In this document: one piece after another, positions 53,919 to 62,193 of the stretch
How the letters are laid out: each line of letters begins with the position of its first letter
How positions within the stretch are numbered: the stretch's first letter is position 1
Assembly: GCA_015061185.1 (NCBI GenBank)
Contig: SUWZ01000014.1
Location: 1 to 62,193, forward strand
DNA from: Bacteroidales bacterium
GTDB lineage: Bacteria; Bacteroidota; Bacteroidia; Bacteroidales; Paludibacteraceae
Length of the DNA stretch: 62,193 bases
Reading direction: 5' to 3'
Position numbers and translations under genes: made by a program
The notes under the pieces: model-generated
Seen by the model: only the letters and a program-made list of their open reading frames with translations
The model's database searches: none
What the model was told of the DNA's origin: nothing

Positions 53919-55001
53919 ATGTTATCACGTAAACTAAAAATAAATTTAAGTAATCCTTGCTTAGGATTATTGCCAACATTAATATTGATGTTAACGGATA
54001 CTATATTAGGTAAATTTGAAGCCTATTTGGCTGGTATAATTACTTCTTGTTGTATAAATTTTTATCTCTATTTTTTTGCGAGGGATAAGTTTGTCTCGTG
54101 GTACATGATTTCTTCTTTTATTTTCTTTATTCTCTCTTACTTCGTTTATGATTTTATTAGCGAGGACTATCGCTTTATACGAAGTGAAATATTGGTTGCC
54201 GCCTATTTTTTACTGTTGTTACCCTTAAAGAAACCTCTAAAAATGCTCCTATTAGGTGGAAAAAACAGTTCCATACTTGGCTATAGAGAGAATATTAATG
54301 CTCTTTTTCTATTGAAGAAAAACGTCTTAATATTTTTGCTATGCTACATTTCATGCTACTTGATAAGCAAGAATTTGGGTGTTTTTGGCGAGAATGACAA
54401 AGGAATCTACCAGCTAATTGAAATGATGGTGTTATTTGTTTTGTTTGTCTTTGCAACATTCCAAATGAATCTTTATCGTGTCTATTTTACGGATGAAAAA
54501 TATGTAGCGATCATAAATAATGATGAGAACGTTATTGGGTATGAATCCTTTAATTTGGTAGTCGGAAATAAATCAATAGACAAAAAAGAGAAAAATAAAC
54601 ATATCAAATTGCGCGTAATGGCAATTTATGATGGTAAGTTAATGCTAAAACAAGAAAATGGAATTTGGGATTTATACTACCACGATTATTTATTATATGG
54701 CGAAAATTACGAATCTTGTCTAAAACGAATTGTTGGGAGTGAGAATTTTCATAGTGTAAAGTTTGATGAAAAATATAACTTTACAATGCCAAGAGAAGAG
54801 AGACTAACTCTCTTGCATACATTGATTCTAAATAATTCTGAGATAGAAAATTTAAATTCTGAAGAATATAAATTTTGGCCGGCAGATCAATTACGATTAG
54901 AAATGAAATCTTCCATTTTCAGTCCTCAGTTACAACGAGACTTAGAAGTTCATTTAGCTCGCTTAGAGGCCACTTTTTCTCTTTTTTCCGACAATATTTA
55001 A
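53919..55001 (+). CDS. Membrane protein with Nudix-like C-terminal domain
   Basis: About 360 residues from the ATG at 53919. Residues about 15-195 hold six or so hydrophobic segments. After a linker, KHIKLRVMAIYDGKLMLKQ followed by GIWDLYYHDYLLYGENYESCLKRIVG resembles the strand and 'GE..EE..KRE' helix layout of Nudix/IPP-isomerase-like domains, but the catalytic REx2EE glutamates are absent. So it is probably a non-catalytic or altered domain on the cytoplasmic side. No family name recognised. Its 3' end overlaps the convergent flippase-like gene by 39 bases. Confidence 0.55.
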   Translation: MLSRKLKINLSNPCLGLLPTLILMLTDTILGKFEAYLAGIITSCCINFYLYFFARDKFVSWYMISSFIFFILSYFVYDFISEDYRFIRSEILVAAYFLLLLPLKKPLKMLLLGGKNSSILGYRENINALFLLKKNVLIFLLCYISCYLISKNLGVFGENDKGIYQLIEMMVLFVLFVFATFQMNLYRVYFTDEKYVAIINNDENVIGYESFNLVVGNKSIDKKEKNKHIKLRVMAIYDGKLMLKQENGIWDLYYHDYLLYGENYESCLKRIVGSENFHSVKFDEKYNFTMPREERLTLLHTLILNNSEIENLNSEEYKFWPADQLRLEMKSSIFSPQLQRDLEVHLARLEATFSLFSDNI

Positions 55002-55955
55002 AGCTATCAATGCAATAAATCCAGTTGTCAATTGCAATACAGTTTGCCCACCATGAACAAGAAATGCGAAGGTTCCTGCTTCATATTCTCCTAAGCCATA
55101 CAATACCATCGTATTTATGACCATAAAGTGCCATGCACCTAAACCGCCTTGAACTGGTGCTATAATTCCAAAACTTCCCATAATAAATCCGGCTAAAGCA
55201 CACAATGGTCCATACCCATCCAAAAAATCAAAGGCAAAAAAGCAGAGGTAATACATTAAGTAATAACATACAAATATCATGATAGAGTAGAAAATAAACA
55301 ATCCTTTATGCTCCATCTTTGAAATTGATTTTATCCCTACCCAAACATTTTTTGCCATCTCTGCAACTTTCTTAAATAAAGATGTCTCCACAATTTTTTT
55401 TCTAAAAACAAATGCCAAACAAAATAGCAAGGCAAAAACTATCCACAACAAAGGATTATTAATCAAGTTTATTAACCCTTCTGTCATGTTATGTTTTTCA
55501 AAGAAGAGCAATATCATATTGTACTGCAGTAAAATGGCCAAAATTACAACAGAAAGATTGACTATTAAATCCACACTACGTTCTACAATAACAGTTCCTA
55601 ACGCCTCTGTAAAGGAAATATCCTCTTGTTGTTTTACAACACCGCATCTTACAACCTCTCCGGCGCGAGGAAAGATATAATTCATAAAGTAAGCCACTAA
55701 AACAGCTCCAAAAACTCTCCATACATTCACTTCTTTTCCAAGAGAATCTAACAACATCTTCCACCTGACTGCTCGTAGGAAATGACTTAAAAGGGCAATA
55801 AGCATAGGAATGATTAGCCAAATAATATGTGTATGCTTCAATTCCGCTATCATCTCTCCTAAATTCTGATCTTTGTAAACATACCAAAATATGAATATTC
55901 CTAAGGCTAAAGAGAATATAATTTGAATAATTTTTTTTACTTTATTTAAATCCAT
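54963..55955 (-). CDS. Lysylphosphatidylglycerol synthase TM-region / UPF0104 flippase-like protein
   Basis: 330 residues, about eight membrane helices. LSHFLRAVRWKMLLDSLG, YFMNYIFPRAGEVVRCGVV, GTVIVERSVDLIVNLSVVIL and FGIIAPVQGGLGAWHFMVINTMVLYGL match the UPF0104/LPG-synthase membrane module. Such proteins lack the aminoacyl-transferase domain and may flip lipids. It converges on and overlaps the preceding plus-strand gene. Confidence 0.9.
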   Translation of the reverse strand: MDLNKVKKIIQIIFSLALGIFIFWYVYKDQNLGEMIAELKHTHIIWLIIPMLIALLSHFLRAVRWKMLLDSLGKEVNVWRVFGAVLVAYFMNYIFPRAGEVVRCGVVKQQEDISFTEALGTVIVERSVDLIVNLSVVILAILLQYNMILLFFEKHNMTEGLINLINNPLLWIVFALLFCLAFVFRKKIVETSLFKKVAEMAKNVWVGIKSISKMEHKGLFIFYSIMIFVCYYLMYYLCFFAFDFLDGYGPLCALAGFIMGSFGIIAPVQGGLGAWHFMVINTMVLYGLGEYEAGTFAFLVHGGQTVLQLTTGFIALIALNIVGKKRKSGL

Positions 55956-56090
55956 AAATCTATCTCTATTTGATTTTAAATTATTGATAATCAGATTGGT
56001 GAATTTTAGATTTAGTCACTGATTTTCGATTGCAAATTTGCTAATAATTATTGGAATCTGCAAGAAGGTGTTATTTTATCATTTAGGGAG

Positions 56091-56121
56091 TTGTAAAATA
56101 TTGTAAATTTTGGTAAATTTG
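56091..56121 (+). promoter_or_regulatory. Promoter ahead of a MITE, probably for ksgA
   Basis: TTG at 56091-56093 and TAAATTTG at 56114-56121 are spaced 20 bases apart, as expected for -33/-7 elements. Transcription would pass through MITE-A copy 5 before reaching ksgA. Confidence 0.55.
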
Positions 56122-56150
56122 CACCGCATTAAGAATTTGTGATTAAGTTA

Positions 56151-56342
56151 AGAAGCCGTTTAAATTTTATTTTAGATTTATTTTGAGTTTCACACTCTTA
56201 TTTTCGGCATCTTTGAGATACTATTTAATCTATTTTTATTATTCTTTTTTGATAATAGTCCTCTATTTACGGAAAATATATAATAAAAATAATCTTAAAA
56301 ATCTCTCTCAAATATGCTTGAAATAAAATTTAAACAACTTCT
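56151..56342. repeat. MITE-A copy 5 in the ksgA leader
   Basis: AGAAGCCGTTTAAATTTTAT at the left, AATAAAATTTAAACAACTTCT at the right (outer 20 bases inverted, one mismatch) and the family blocks TTTTCGGCATCTTTGAGAT, TTTTTTGATAATAGTCCTCT and AAATCTCTCTCAAATATG. 192 bp, nearly the length of copy 1. It ends 24 bases before the ksgA ATG. Confidence 0.87.
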
Positions 56343-56366
56343 AAGTTTTAAGGAAGAAAATGGATT

Positions 56367-57146
56367 ATGACAGTTACGCCCAAGAAGTTTCTAGGGCAAC
56401 ATTTTTTGAAGGATCAAAATATTGCCCAACGCATCGCTGATAGTTTGGAGCCAACTGAACCGATTAAAGTTCTTGAAATCGGTCCGGGTATGGGTGTTTT
56501 GACTCAATTCTTAATAAAAAATCCGTTGATTGACCTTAACGTTGTTGAAATTGATCGCGAGTCCGTTGACTATTTAAATCAAAATTTTGAGGCTTTAAAA
56601 GGACGAATTATTTCTGATGATTTTTTGAAAATTTCATTGGAAAACCTTTTTGATGGTGAGGATTTTTGCGTTATCGGCAATTATCCTTACAATATTTCTA
56701 GTCAGATTTTCTTTAAAGTTTTAGAGTACAGAGATCGTATCCCTATCTGTTCCGGTATGATTCAGAAAGAGGTGGCAGAAAGGATTGCTTCTAAACCGAA
56801 TCAAAAATCGTATGGAATTCTAAGTGTTTTATTACAAGCATTTTATGATATAGAGTACCTCTTTACGGTACATGAACATGTGTTTGACCCTCCGCCCAAA
56901 GTAAAATCTGCCGTTATTCGTATGAAACGGAATGGTGTAAAAGAGTTGGGGTGCGATGAGTCACTTTTTGTAAAGGTGGTTAAAACAGGATTTAATCAGC
57001 GACGAAAAATGTTGAGAAACTCTTTACAAGGAATTTTAGGAAAAGACAATCCCGTGTTTGAGGAGAAGGTCTTTACTAAACGACCAGAACAATTAAGTGT
57101 AAAGGATTTTATCGATTTAACTAATTTAGTTGAAAAATCGATTTAA
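56367..57146 (+). CDS. ksgA: 16S rRNA dimethyladenosine transferase
   Basis: 259 residues. KKFLGQHFLKDQNIAQRI, EIGPGMGVLTQFL (SAM motif I) and VIGNYPYNISSQIFF (the NxPY target-adenine motif) identify KsgA/RsmA, which dimethylates two adenines in the 3' terminal helix of 16S rRNA during small-subunit maturation. The C-terminal NQRRKMLRNSL is typical. Confidence 0.97.
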   Translation: MTVTPKKFLGQHFLKDQNIAQRIADSLEPTEPIKVLEIGPGMGVLTQFLIKNPLIDLNVVEIDRESVDYLNQNFEALKGRIISDDFLKISLENLFDGEDFCVIGNYPYNISSQIFFKVLEYRDRIPICSGMIQKEVAERIASKPNQKSYGILSVLLQAFYDIEYLFTVHEHVFDPPPKVKSAVIRMKRNGVKELGCDESLFVKVVKTGFNQRRKMLRNSLQGILGKDNPVFEEKVFTKRPEQLSVKDFIDLTNLVEKSI

Positions 57147-57202
57147 ATAAAGATTCTGATTGTTCTAACTAATACAAGTTCAAATTATTAAAATGCTTAC
57201 TG

Positions 57203-58168
57203 ATGCAAAAGAATCAACAACAACAGATAAGATTGTTCTACTTTGAGAATAATCGCTTGAAAATTGCTAAAGATATCTCAATTCTAAAAGAGGTATCGTT
57301 AAATAATTTTGTTTGGATCGACTTAAATCAGGTAACACCGGAGACGGAAGCAGAGTTGGAGCAGTTCCTCAAAATCTATATACAAGAAGAGGAGGAAATT
57401 GAAGAAATTGAGATGTCTTCACGTTTTATTGAGACTGAAGATACTTTGGTGGCCAATGCTCATTTCTTGTTGGATTCTTACGAAAAAGAACCAGTTTCTT
57501 TTATCTTAAAAAATAAAATTTTGGTTTCTGTTCGCGATAATGGTAATTTGAAGTCTTTCAACGAAACAGTGAAAAAATTGTTTGCTAATCCTCGAAATTA
57601 TCCTACCGGATACCATATTTTTGTGGCTTTGTTAGAAACTCGTGTGGAGTATGATGCGGATATGATTGAGGATGTTACAAGTGCTATTACACAATTGAGT
57701 AAACAAATGACTGTGGCAGAAAAAGTGGATGAAGATGTATTGTTGGAGATCAAAAATATGCAGGAGCGTGTCATGCACTTAAGAGAAAATATCATAGACA
57801 AACATAGAGTGGTATCCAGTATCTTGAGAAGTGATTTGATTCCAACTGAACTTAAACCAAGATTGTCTATGGTGATTAAAGATATCAATACATTGATTGA
57901 GCATACTAAATTCGGATTCGATCGTCTAGACTATTTACAAGATACTTTCTTAGGTTTGGTTAATATTGAACAGAACAAGATTATCAAAATCTTTACATTG
58001 GTTTCGGTTATCTTTACTCCGCCAACGTTGATTGCTAGTTTGTATGGTATGAACTTTAAATATATGCCGGAACTTAATTGGGAACATGGCTACTTGTTTG
58101 CTATCGGCTTAATGCTTTTGGTTTCGGGATTGACATTGTTCTATTTTAAACGGAGAAATTGGTTCTAA
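57203..58168 (+). CDS. corA: CorA-type magnesium transporter
   Basis: 321 residues. A cytoplasmic alpha/beta N-terminal domain and long helices (VLLEIKNMQERVMHLRENI) lead to two C-terminal membrane helices, with the selectivity motif GMN in ASLYGMNFKYMPE between them and the basic end KRRNWF. It is a homopentameric Mg2+ (or Co2+/Ni2+) channel. It lies 56 bases after ksgA. Confidence 0.94.
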   Translation: MQKNQQQQIRLFYFENNRLKIAKDISILKEVSLNNFVWIDLNQVTPETEAELEQFLKIYIQEEEEIEEIEMSSRFIETEDTLVANAHFLLDSYEKEPVSFILKNKILVSVRDNGNLKSFNETVKKLFANPRNYPTGYHIFVALLETRVEYDADMIEDVTSAITQLSKQMTVAEKVDEDVLLEIKNMQERVMHLRENIIDKHRVVSSILRSDLIPTELKPRLSMVIKDINTLIEHTKFGFDRLDYLQDTFLGLVNIEQNKIIKIFTLVSVIFTPPTLIASLYGMNFKYMPELNWEHGYLFAIGLMLLVSGLTLFYFKRRNWF

Positions 58169-58207
58169 TTTTTCTTCTCTAATTTATGGTCTATTATTTT
58201 TTTGATT

Positions 58208-59317
58208 ATGGCAGAAACTAATTTTGTTGATTACGTTAAGATATATTGTCGTTCTGGTAAAGGTGGAGCTGGCTCTACTCATTTGCACCGTGAAAAATAT
58301 AATCCAAAGGGCGGACCGGATGGTGGCGATGGAGGTCGGGGAGGACACATCATCTTGAGGGGTAATAAAAATTATTGGACTCTGATTCACTTGAAGTACG
58401 AGAAACATATCATTGCCGGTTCCGGAGGTAGCGGAAGTCATAGTCGTAGTTTTGGTGCTGATGGCGAGGATAAAATTATAGAGGTGCCTTGTGGTACCGT
58501 TGCATACGATGCTGAAACAGGCGAATATATTTGCGATATTACTGAAGATGGGCAAGAGATAATCTTGCTAAAAGGTGGTCGTGGTGGCTTGGGTAATTGG
58601 CACTTTAAATCTGCGACTAATCAAACACCAAGGTTTGCTCAACCGGGTGAACCTGCAATCGAAAAAACAATAATTTTGGAACTTAAAGTGTTGGCAGATG
58701 TGGGGTTGGTGGGTTTCCCTAATGCCGGAAAATCAACTCTTTTATCGGTTGTTTCTGCTGCTAAACCTAAAATTGCCAATTATCCCTTCACTACATTAGA
58801 ACCCAATTTGGGTATCGTGGCCTACCGCGATCAAAAATCTTTTGCTATGGCAGATATTCCCGGAATCATTGAGGGGGCTTCGGAAGGAAAAGGGATAGGT
58901 ATTAGATTTTTAAGACACATTGAACGAAATGCAATACTTCTTTTCTTAATTCCGGCAGACTCTGATGACATCATGAAAGAGTATGAAATCTTATTAAAAG
59001 AGTTAGAAAATTACAACGAAGAATTGTTATTGAAACAACGGATTTTGGCAATTTCTAAAGCGGATATGTTGGACGAAGAGTTGATGGATGAAATCAAAAA
59101 AACATTGCCTACTGATGTTCCAACAACTTTCTTTTCTTCAGTTTCAGGTTATGGTTTGGTTGAACTGAAAGATTTGATATGGAATGAATTAAGCAAAGAT
59201 GTTGACCGTCACATGACTATTACTCATCGTCCAATGGAGGTAAAAGGGTATGACAATGAAGAGGATGAAATCATGGAATATGATGAAGATGATATAGAAA
59301 TGGAGTGGGAAGATTAA
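58208..59317 (+). CDS. obgE: Ribosome-associated GTPase Obg
   Basis: About 369 residues from the ATG at 58208 (an upstream TTG adds two residues and is unlikely). The Gly-rich Obg fold ([43 protein letters not shown]) is followed by the G domain: [12 protein letters not shown] (G1), [16 protein letters not shown] (G3) and SKAD (G4). The tail is acidic ([19 protein letters not shown]). It assists 50S assembly and growth control. Its 3' end overlaps the GLUG gene by four bases, tail to tail. Confidence 0.96.
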   Translation: MAETNFVDYVKIYCRSGKGGAGSTHLHREKYNPKGGPDGGDGGRGGHIILRGNKNYWTLIHLKYEKHIIAGSGGSGSHSRSFGADGEDKIIEVPCGTVAYDAETGEYICDITEDGQEIILLKGGRGGLGNWHFKSATNQTPRFAQPGEPAIEKTIILELKVLADVGLVGFPNAGKSTLLSVVSAAKPKIANYPFTTLEPNLGIVAYRDQKSFAMADIPGIIEGASEGKGIGIRFLRHIERNAILLFLIPADSDDIMKEYEILLKELENYNEELLLKQRILAISKADMLDEELMDEIKKTLPTDVPTTFFSSVSGYGLVELKDLIWNELSKDVDRHMTITHRPMEVKGYDNEEDEIMEYDEDDIEMEWED

Positions 59318-60339
59318 TAGCCAATCATAAATCTTCTGCCCAACAAAATATAATTCCCCTTTGGTAATGTTGTGATGCAATGTTCTCCAGAGGGGAATTT
59401 TTGTGAAATATATAATCGACCGGATAGGTCATAAATTTGAATCTTCCTCTCTTTATTTAATGAAAAATATAGAGAATTATCTTGTATATATAAGTTCTCT
59501 AACTCACTTGCAGTCTCCTTTGTTCCAGAAAGACAATAATAGCAAGGTAAACATCTCTCTTCAATTGAATGACACCAACTTTGCAATGTGTCACCACCAT
59601 TCAAAAGAACGTAGTCATTGAGTTTTTCTGCCAAATTTCCGCTATACATACTCTCTTCATTCAGACCCACAGCATCATGCACCACACCATTGCACTCAAC
59701 ATCTTGGTTGAAGAAGCAGTTAGAGAGGGTCGTGTTGATATTGTATCCAAGCACATATCCCGGGTAATTCCCATCCACATAACAATCACAGTAACAATTA
59801 GAAATAGCGCAGTTATCTGCTATCCCGGCTATTCCTCCCAGAAAATACCCCTCTATATGTCCGGTAACGAAACAATTGGATATCACTGAATTGGTTGCAA
59901 TTCCTGTTATTCCTCCGATGTTATAACCTGCAATCACAAAAGCATTTTCTACTCCTAAATTGAGAATAACCGCGTCCTTTATACATCCAAAAACGCCTCT
60001 ATAACATTCTATATGAGAATTAACATAAAGATTATATATTACATGACCTTTCCCATCAAATCGTCCTTGATAGGAGGTTCCATCTCCAAGACCGGCAATC
60101 GCAAACCAATGATATTGTTCGCCTGTAACACTATCTTCATAGCATATCTCTTTCAAATCAATGTCTGAATTCAACTCCGCACATGCAGTATAGTATCCTG
60201 CATTAACAGTATCTCGAAAAGTCAAGAAATCCGACAAATCATAAAGTTGAAAAGGATTTCCAATAGAGCCATCCCCTTGCAATGCCCAAAGAGAAGAGTT
60301 TAAAAATAGTGCAGTTATTATTATAATCAATCGTTTCAT
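59314..60339 (-). CDS. GLUG-repeat surface protein with T9SS-like sorting tail
   Basis: 341 residues. The signal peptide ends [26 protein letters not shown] is a common opener of GLUG-type surface proteins; repeats such as [20 protein letters not shown] and [20 protein letters not shown] follow. The last about 55 residues ([33 protein letters not shown]) have the pattern of a type A C-terminal sorting domain. Expected to be secreted or attached to the cell surface; many GLUG proteins act in adhesion, which is inference here. Confidence 0.8.
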   Translation of the reverse strand: MKRLIIIITALFLNSSLWALQGDGSIGNPFQLYDLSDFLTFRDTVNAGYYTACAELNSDIDLKEICYEDSVTGEQYHWFAIAGLGDGTSYQGRFDGKGHVIYNLYVNSHIECYRGVFGCIKDAVILNLGVENAFVIAGYNIGGITGIATNSVISNCFVTGHIEGYFLGGIAGIADNCAISNCYCDCYVDGNYPGYVLGYNINTTLSNCFFNQDVECNGVVHDAVGLNEESMYSGNLAEKLNDYVLLNGGDTLQSWCHSIEERCLPCYYCLSGTKETASELENLYIQDNSLYFSLNKERKIQIYDLSGRLYISQKFPSGEHCITTLPKGNYILLGRRFMIGY

Positions 60340-60400
60340 ATTACAAATATATGAAGAAAATTAGGTAATTAACAAAAGTTATAAAAAATAAAAAGTAAAA

Positions 60401-60423
60401 GGGCGCACTAAAAAGTACGCCCC
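60401..60423 (-). terminator. Terminator downstream of the LRR pseudogene
   Basis: GGGCGCACT and AGTACGCCC pair with one internal mismatch. On the minus strand the stem is followed by T-rich sequence (TTTTACTTTTTAT). It lies about 170 bases past the LRR stop and before the GLUG gene. Confidence 0.7.
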
Positions 60424-60593
60424 AAAAATACTATCCCAAATCGATTTGTATTCATCAGAAGTTCTATGTTCGATTTTATTGAATTCTCTATTTTAATTAT
60501 AGTTTAAAGGTAAAAATTTTATTTTATTTAACAAAATTTTCCACAATAAATTTTTAGTATATGGATTAGAAATTGGGAAATATCAAAGATTTT

Positions 60594-61935
60594 CTACTCT
60601 TCGAATAATTTCGCTGCAAATCTTGAACAAAGCATATTTTTGAACTTTTCTTTACTTCCTTTGGGAATAACAACTCTTTTAAGATTATCACATCCATAAA
60701 AAGCACATTTCCCAATATTAGCAACTGAATTACCAATAACCACCTTTTCGAGATTCTCGCAAGATGCAAAAGCGTGTTGACTGATATTTGTAACAGAGCT
60801 ACCCAAAACTACATTTTTTAGATTTTTACAATATTCAAATATTACTGTCCTCTAAACAATAAATCAGTTTAGTAACACTCTCATAAATAATATTTTACGT
60901 TATCGTGAGCATGGATAAGCCCCCTCTTGAATTAAAAATAACGGCTGTCCGATAAAAAAATCTACATTACAAACTACATTAATCTCCTTACACATGGTCA
61001 TATTTGTCATTTGAAGCCATATTATACTGTTTTTGCTCTATATCGGAGTTTTTATTCACCTAACATATCGGCTGTCCGACAAAATATAGTTTGAGAAAAC
61101 TTTCAAAAAGTTTTAGCGGACAGTAATAATATTCAAAAGCACATTTCCCTATATTTGTAACAGAATTACCAATAATTACCTTCTCAAGATTTTCGCAAGA
61201 TGCAAAAGCATGTTTGCCGATCTTTATAACAGAGTTGCCGATAACTACACTTTTTAAATTTTCACAATATTCAAAAGCACTTTCACCAATATTTATTACC
61301 GAGTCTGGAATATCTATATTTTTAAGTTTTTTGCATGATGAAAATGCATTATTACCTATAGAAGTTAGAGCCTCTCCAAAGATAATCTGTTCGAGTTTAT
61401 CGCAATCCCCAAAAGCAGTCTTTGCAATAGTTTTTACTGAATTTGAGATGATTACCTTCTTTAGATTAGAACAACCCATAAAAGCAAAATCTGGAATTGC
61501 GGTTACTGAATTTCCAATTATTAAAGTTTGAAGATTAATACAATTTATAAATGCACATCTTTCAAAGCTTCTTACAGTTTCCGGAATAGTATAAGTTTTC
61601 AATTTTGCAGGAAAGGTTATAAGTATATCCTGAGATTTATTAAACAACACTCCATCTTCCGATGAAAAATAATTATTATCAGGAGATACAATTATTTCTG
61701 ATAGATTTATACAATTCTAAAAAGGAAATTTATCTATACTTTGCAAAGACTTTGATATAACAATTCTTTTAAGACTTGTACAATTTTTAAAAGCGCGTTT
61801 CCCTAATGTTACAACAAAATCAGGAATAACAATTTCTTCAAGGTTTGTACAATAAGCAAAGGCCTCTTTACCTATGGATTCAACAGTTTCTCCGAGTTTT
61901 ATATTTTTAAGATTTTCGCACCAATAATAACTATT
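60594..61935 (-). pseudogene. BspA-like leucine-rich-repeat (LRR_5) surface protein, decayed
   Basis: On the minus strand repeats of the type 'AFxxCxNLxxVxIGNSVTxIGxx' run from about 61935 to 60597 and end SKEKFKNMLCSRFAAKLFEE, a usual BspA-type C-terminus. The frame is broken by a TAG at 61717-61719 (after IDKFPF) and by a 289-bp insertion at 60840-61128. The 5' end is missing: an in-frame stop lies just before NSYYWCENL and no signal peptide or earlier repeats follow. Intact relatives are surface adhesins of Bacteroidales. Confidence 0.85.
60840..61128. mobile_element. 289-bp non-autonomous insertion element with 11-bp inverted repeats and 9-bp target duplication
   Basis: It starts TATTACTGTCC and ends GGACAGTAATA; similarity of the ends extends to about 17 of 18 bases. 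The target ATATTCAAA is duplicated exactly at 60831-60839 and 61129-61137. Two internal direct repeats CGGCTGTCCGAYAAAA (near 60946 and 61070) may be relics of an older end. No transposase is encoded. A 9-bp duplication would fit several IS families; the parent is unknown. Confidence 0.85.
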
Positions 61936-62193
61936 CTAACTGATAATATGATTAAATTCATGTCAATTGGTATAGACCAATAACAAACGCAAAATTAAGA
62001 TAAAGAATTAAATTATTCTTACTATAACATCAAATTCAAATTTTCTTAATTTCTTATTTTATAATTTGTAGATAACTCCAGAAATTTGCAATTAAAGTAA
62101 TTCTTTTAAAAATATCTGTAATCATCCGATTTTAGCCGTCTTTTCAATATGTATTTTGATTGTTTATTTTGCGTTCAAAAAGACTTATGTTTA
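61936..62193. other. AT-rich window edge with no gene seen
   Basis: No coding frame, promoter or strong hairpin could be supported here. It may hold the decayed 5' part of the LRR gene. Confidence 0.5.

Noticed and set aside
12757-56342. CRISPR array from the recurring repeats
   Set aside because: Repeats are long, palindromic and kilobases apart, without regular spacers or cas genes.
61214-61531. 105-codon plus-strand frame opposite the LRR gene
   Set aside because: It is the antisense shadow of the repetitive LRR coding sequence.

Overview
The window is AT-rich chromosomal DNA from a member of the Bacteroidota, most likely order Bacteroidales. The signs are: promoters with the Bacteroidetes -7 box TAnnTTTG at many genes; a short 286-residue primary sigma factor of the sigma-ABfr type; a hybrid two-component regulator of the Reg_prop/Y_Y_Y/AraC design; DUF4290 beside murA; and C-terminal sorting domains resembling those of the type IX secretion system on two exported proteins. 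Genus cannot be settled from the sequence alone.

Layout. 0.3-4.7 kb: an exported Ntn-type amidase and a large CotH-kinase surface protein. 4.7-9.2 kb: an accessory patch with a short YdeI-like gene, an A1S_2505/RibD-C fusion, a CatA-like acetyltransferase, a Y1 (HUH) transposase embedded in REP-like palindromes, a 5'-truncated gene, a truncated BRO-N gene and a YjbR gene. 9.2-12.4 kb: an epimerase-like protein, YccF, murA and DUF4290. 13.1-22.7 kb: ApbE, an orphan hybrid sensor/regulator, TerC, a META lipoprotein, an esterase, hpt and adk. 22.8-27.3 kb: rpoD, degP and a DUF4403 lipid-binding-like protein. 27.4-33.2 kb: nitroreductase, a small membrane protein, DUF2520, kdsC, a UbiA prenyltransferase, floA and a peptide transporter. 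33.3-37.2 kb (minus): glycosyltransferase, zinc-less M16 subunit, kdsB and an ECF sigma factor. 37.9-43.3 kb: nfeD, catalytic M16 subunit, DUF2238 and a porin. 43.3-45.5 kb: a candidate structured RNA, nested MITE-like repeats, a solute-binding lipoprotein and RNase P RNA. 45.5-53.0 kb: yihY, a Dcp-type M3 peptidase, a YugP-type protease, an unknown protein and relA/spoT. 53.1-59.3 kb: riboflavin synthase, a membrane protein with a Nudix-like tail, a flippase-like protein, ksgA, corA and obgE. 59.3-62.2 kb: a GLUG-repeat surface protein and a decayed BspA-like leucine-rich-repeat gene.

Much of the window is housekeeping: cell wall (murA), Kdo for LPS (kdsC, kdsB), nucleotide salvage (hpt, adk), ribosome maturation (ksgA, obgE), stringent response, envelope proteolysis (degP, nfeD, M16, M3, YugP). 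The unusual content is in repeats. A family of imperfect palindromes of about 160-195 bp (MITE-A, ends AGAAGYYGTTTAAATTTTAT and its complement) occurs in at least five near-complete copies plus fragments. A second palindromic family (MITE-B, ends AGGTGRGTTCTATAAATTCA) is nested inside MITE-A at the same position in two copies. A third, 289-bp element sits in the LRR gene with a 9-bp target duplication. The transposase locus at 6.9-8.0 kb is a separate REPIN-like system. No tRNA, CRISPR array, prophage or polysaccharide-utilisation locus was seen.
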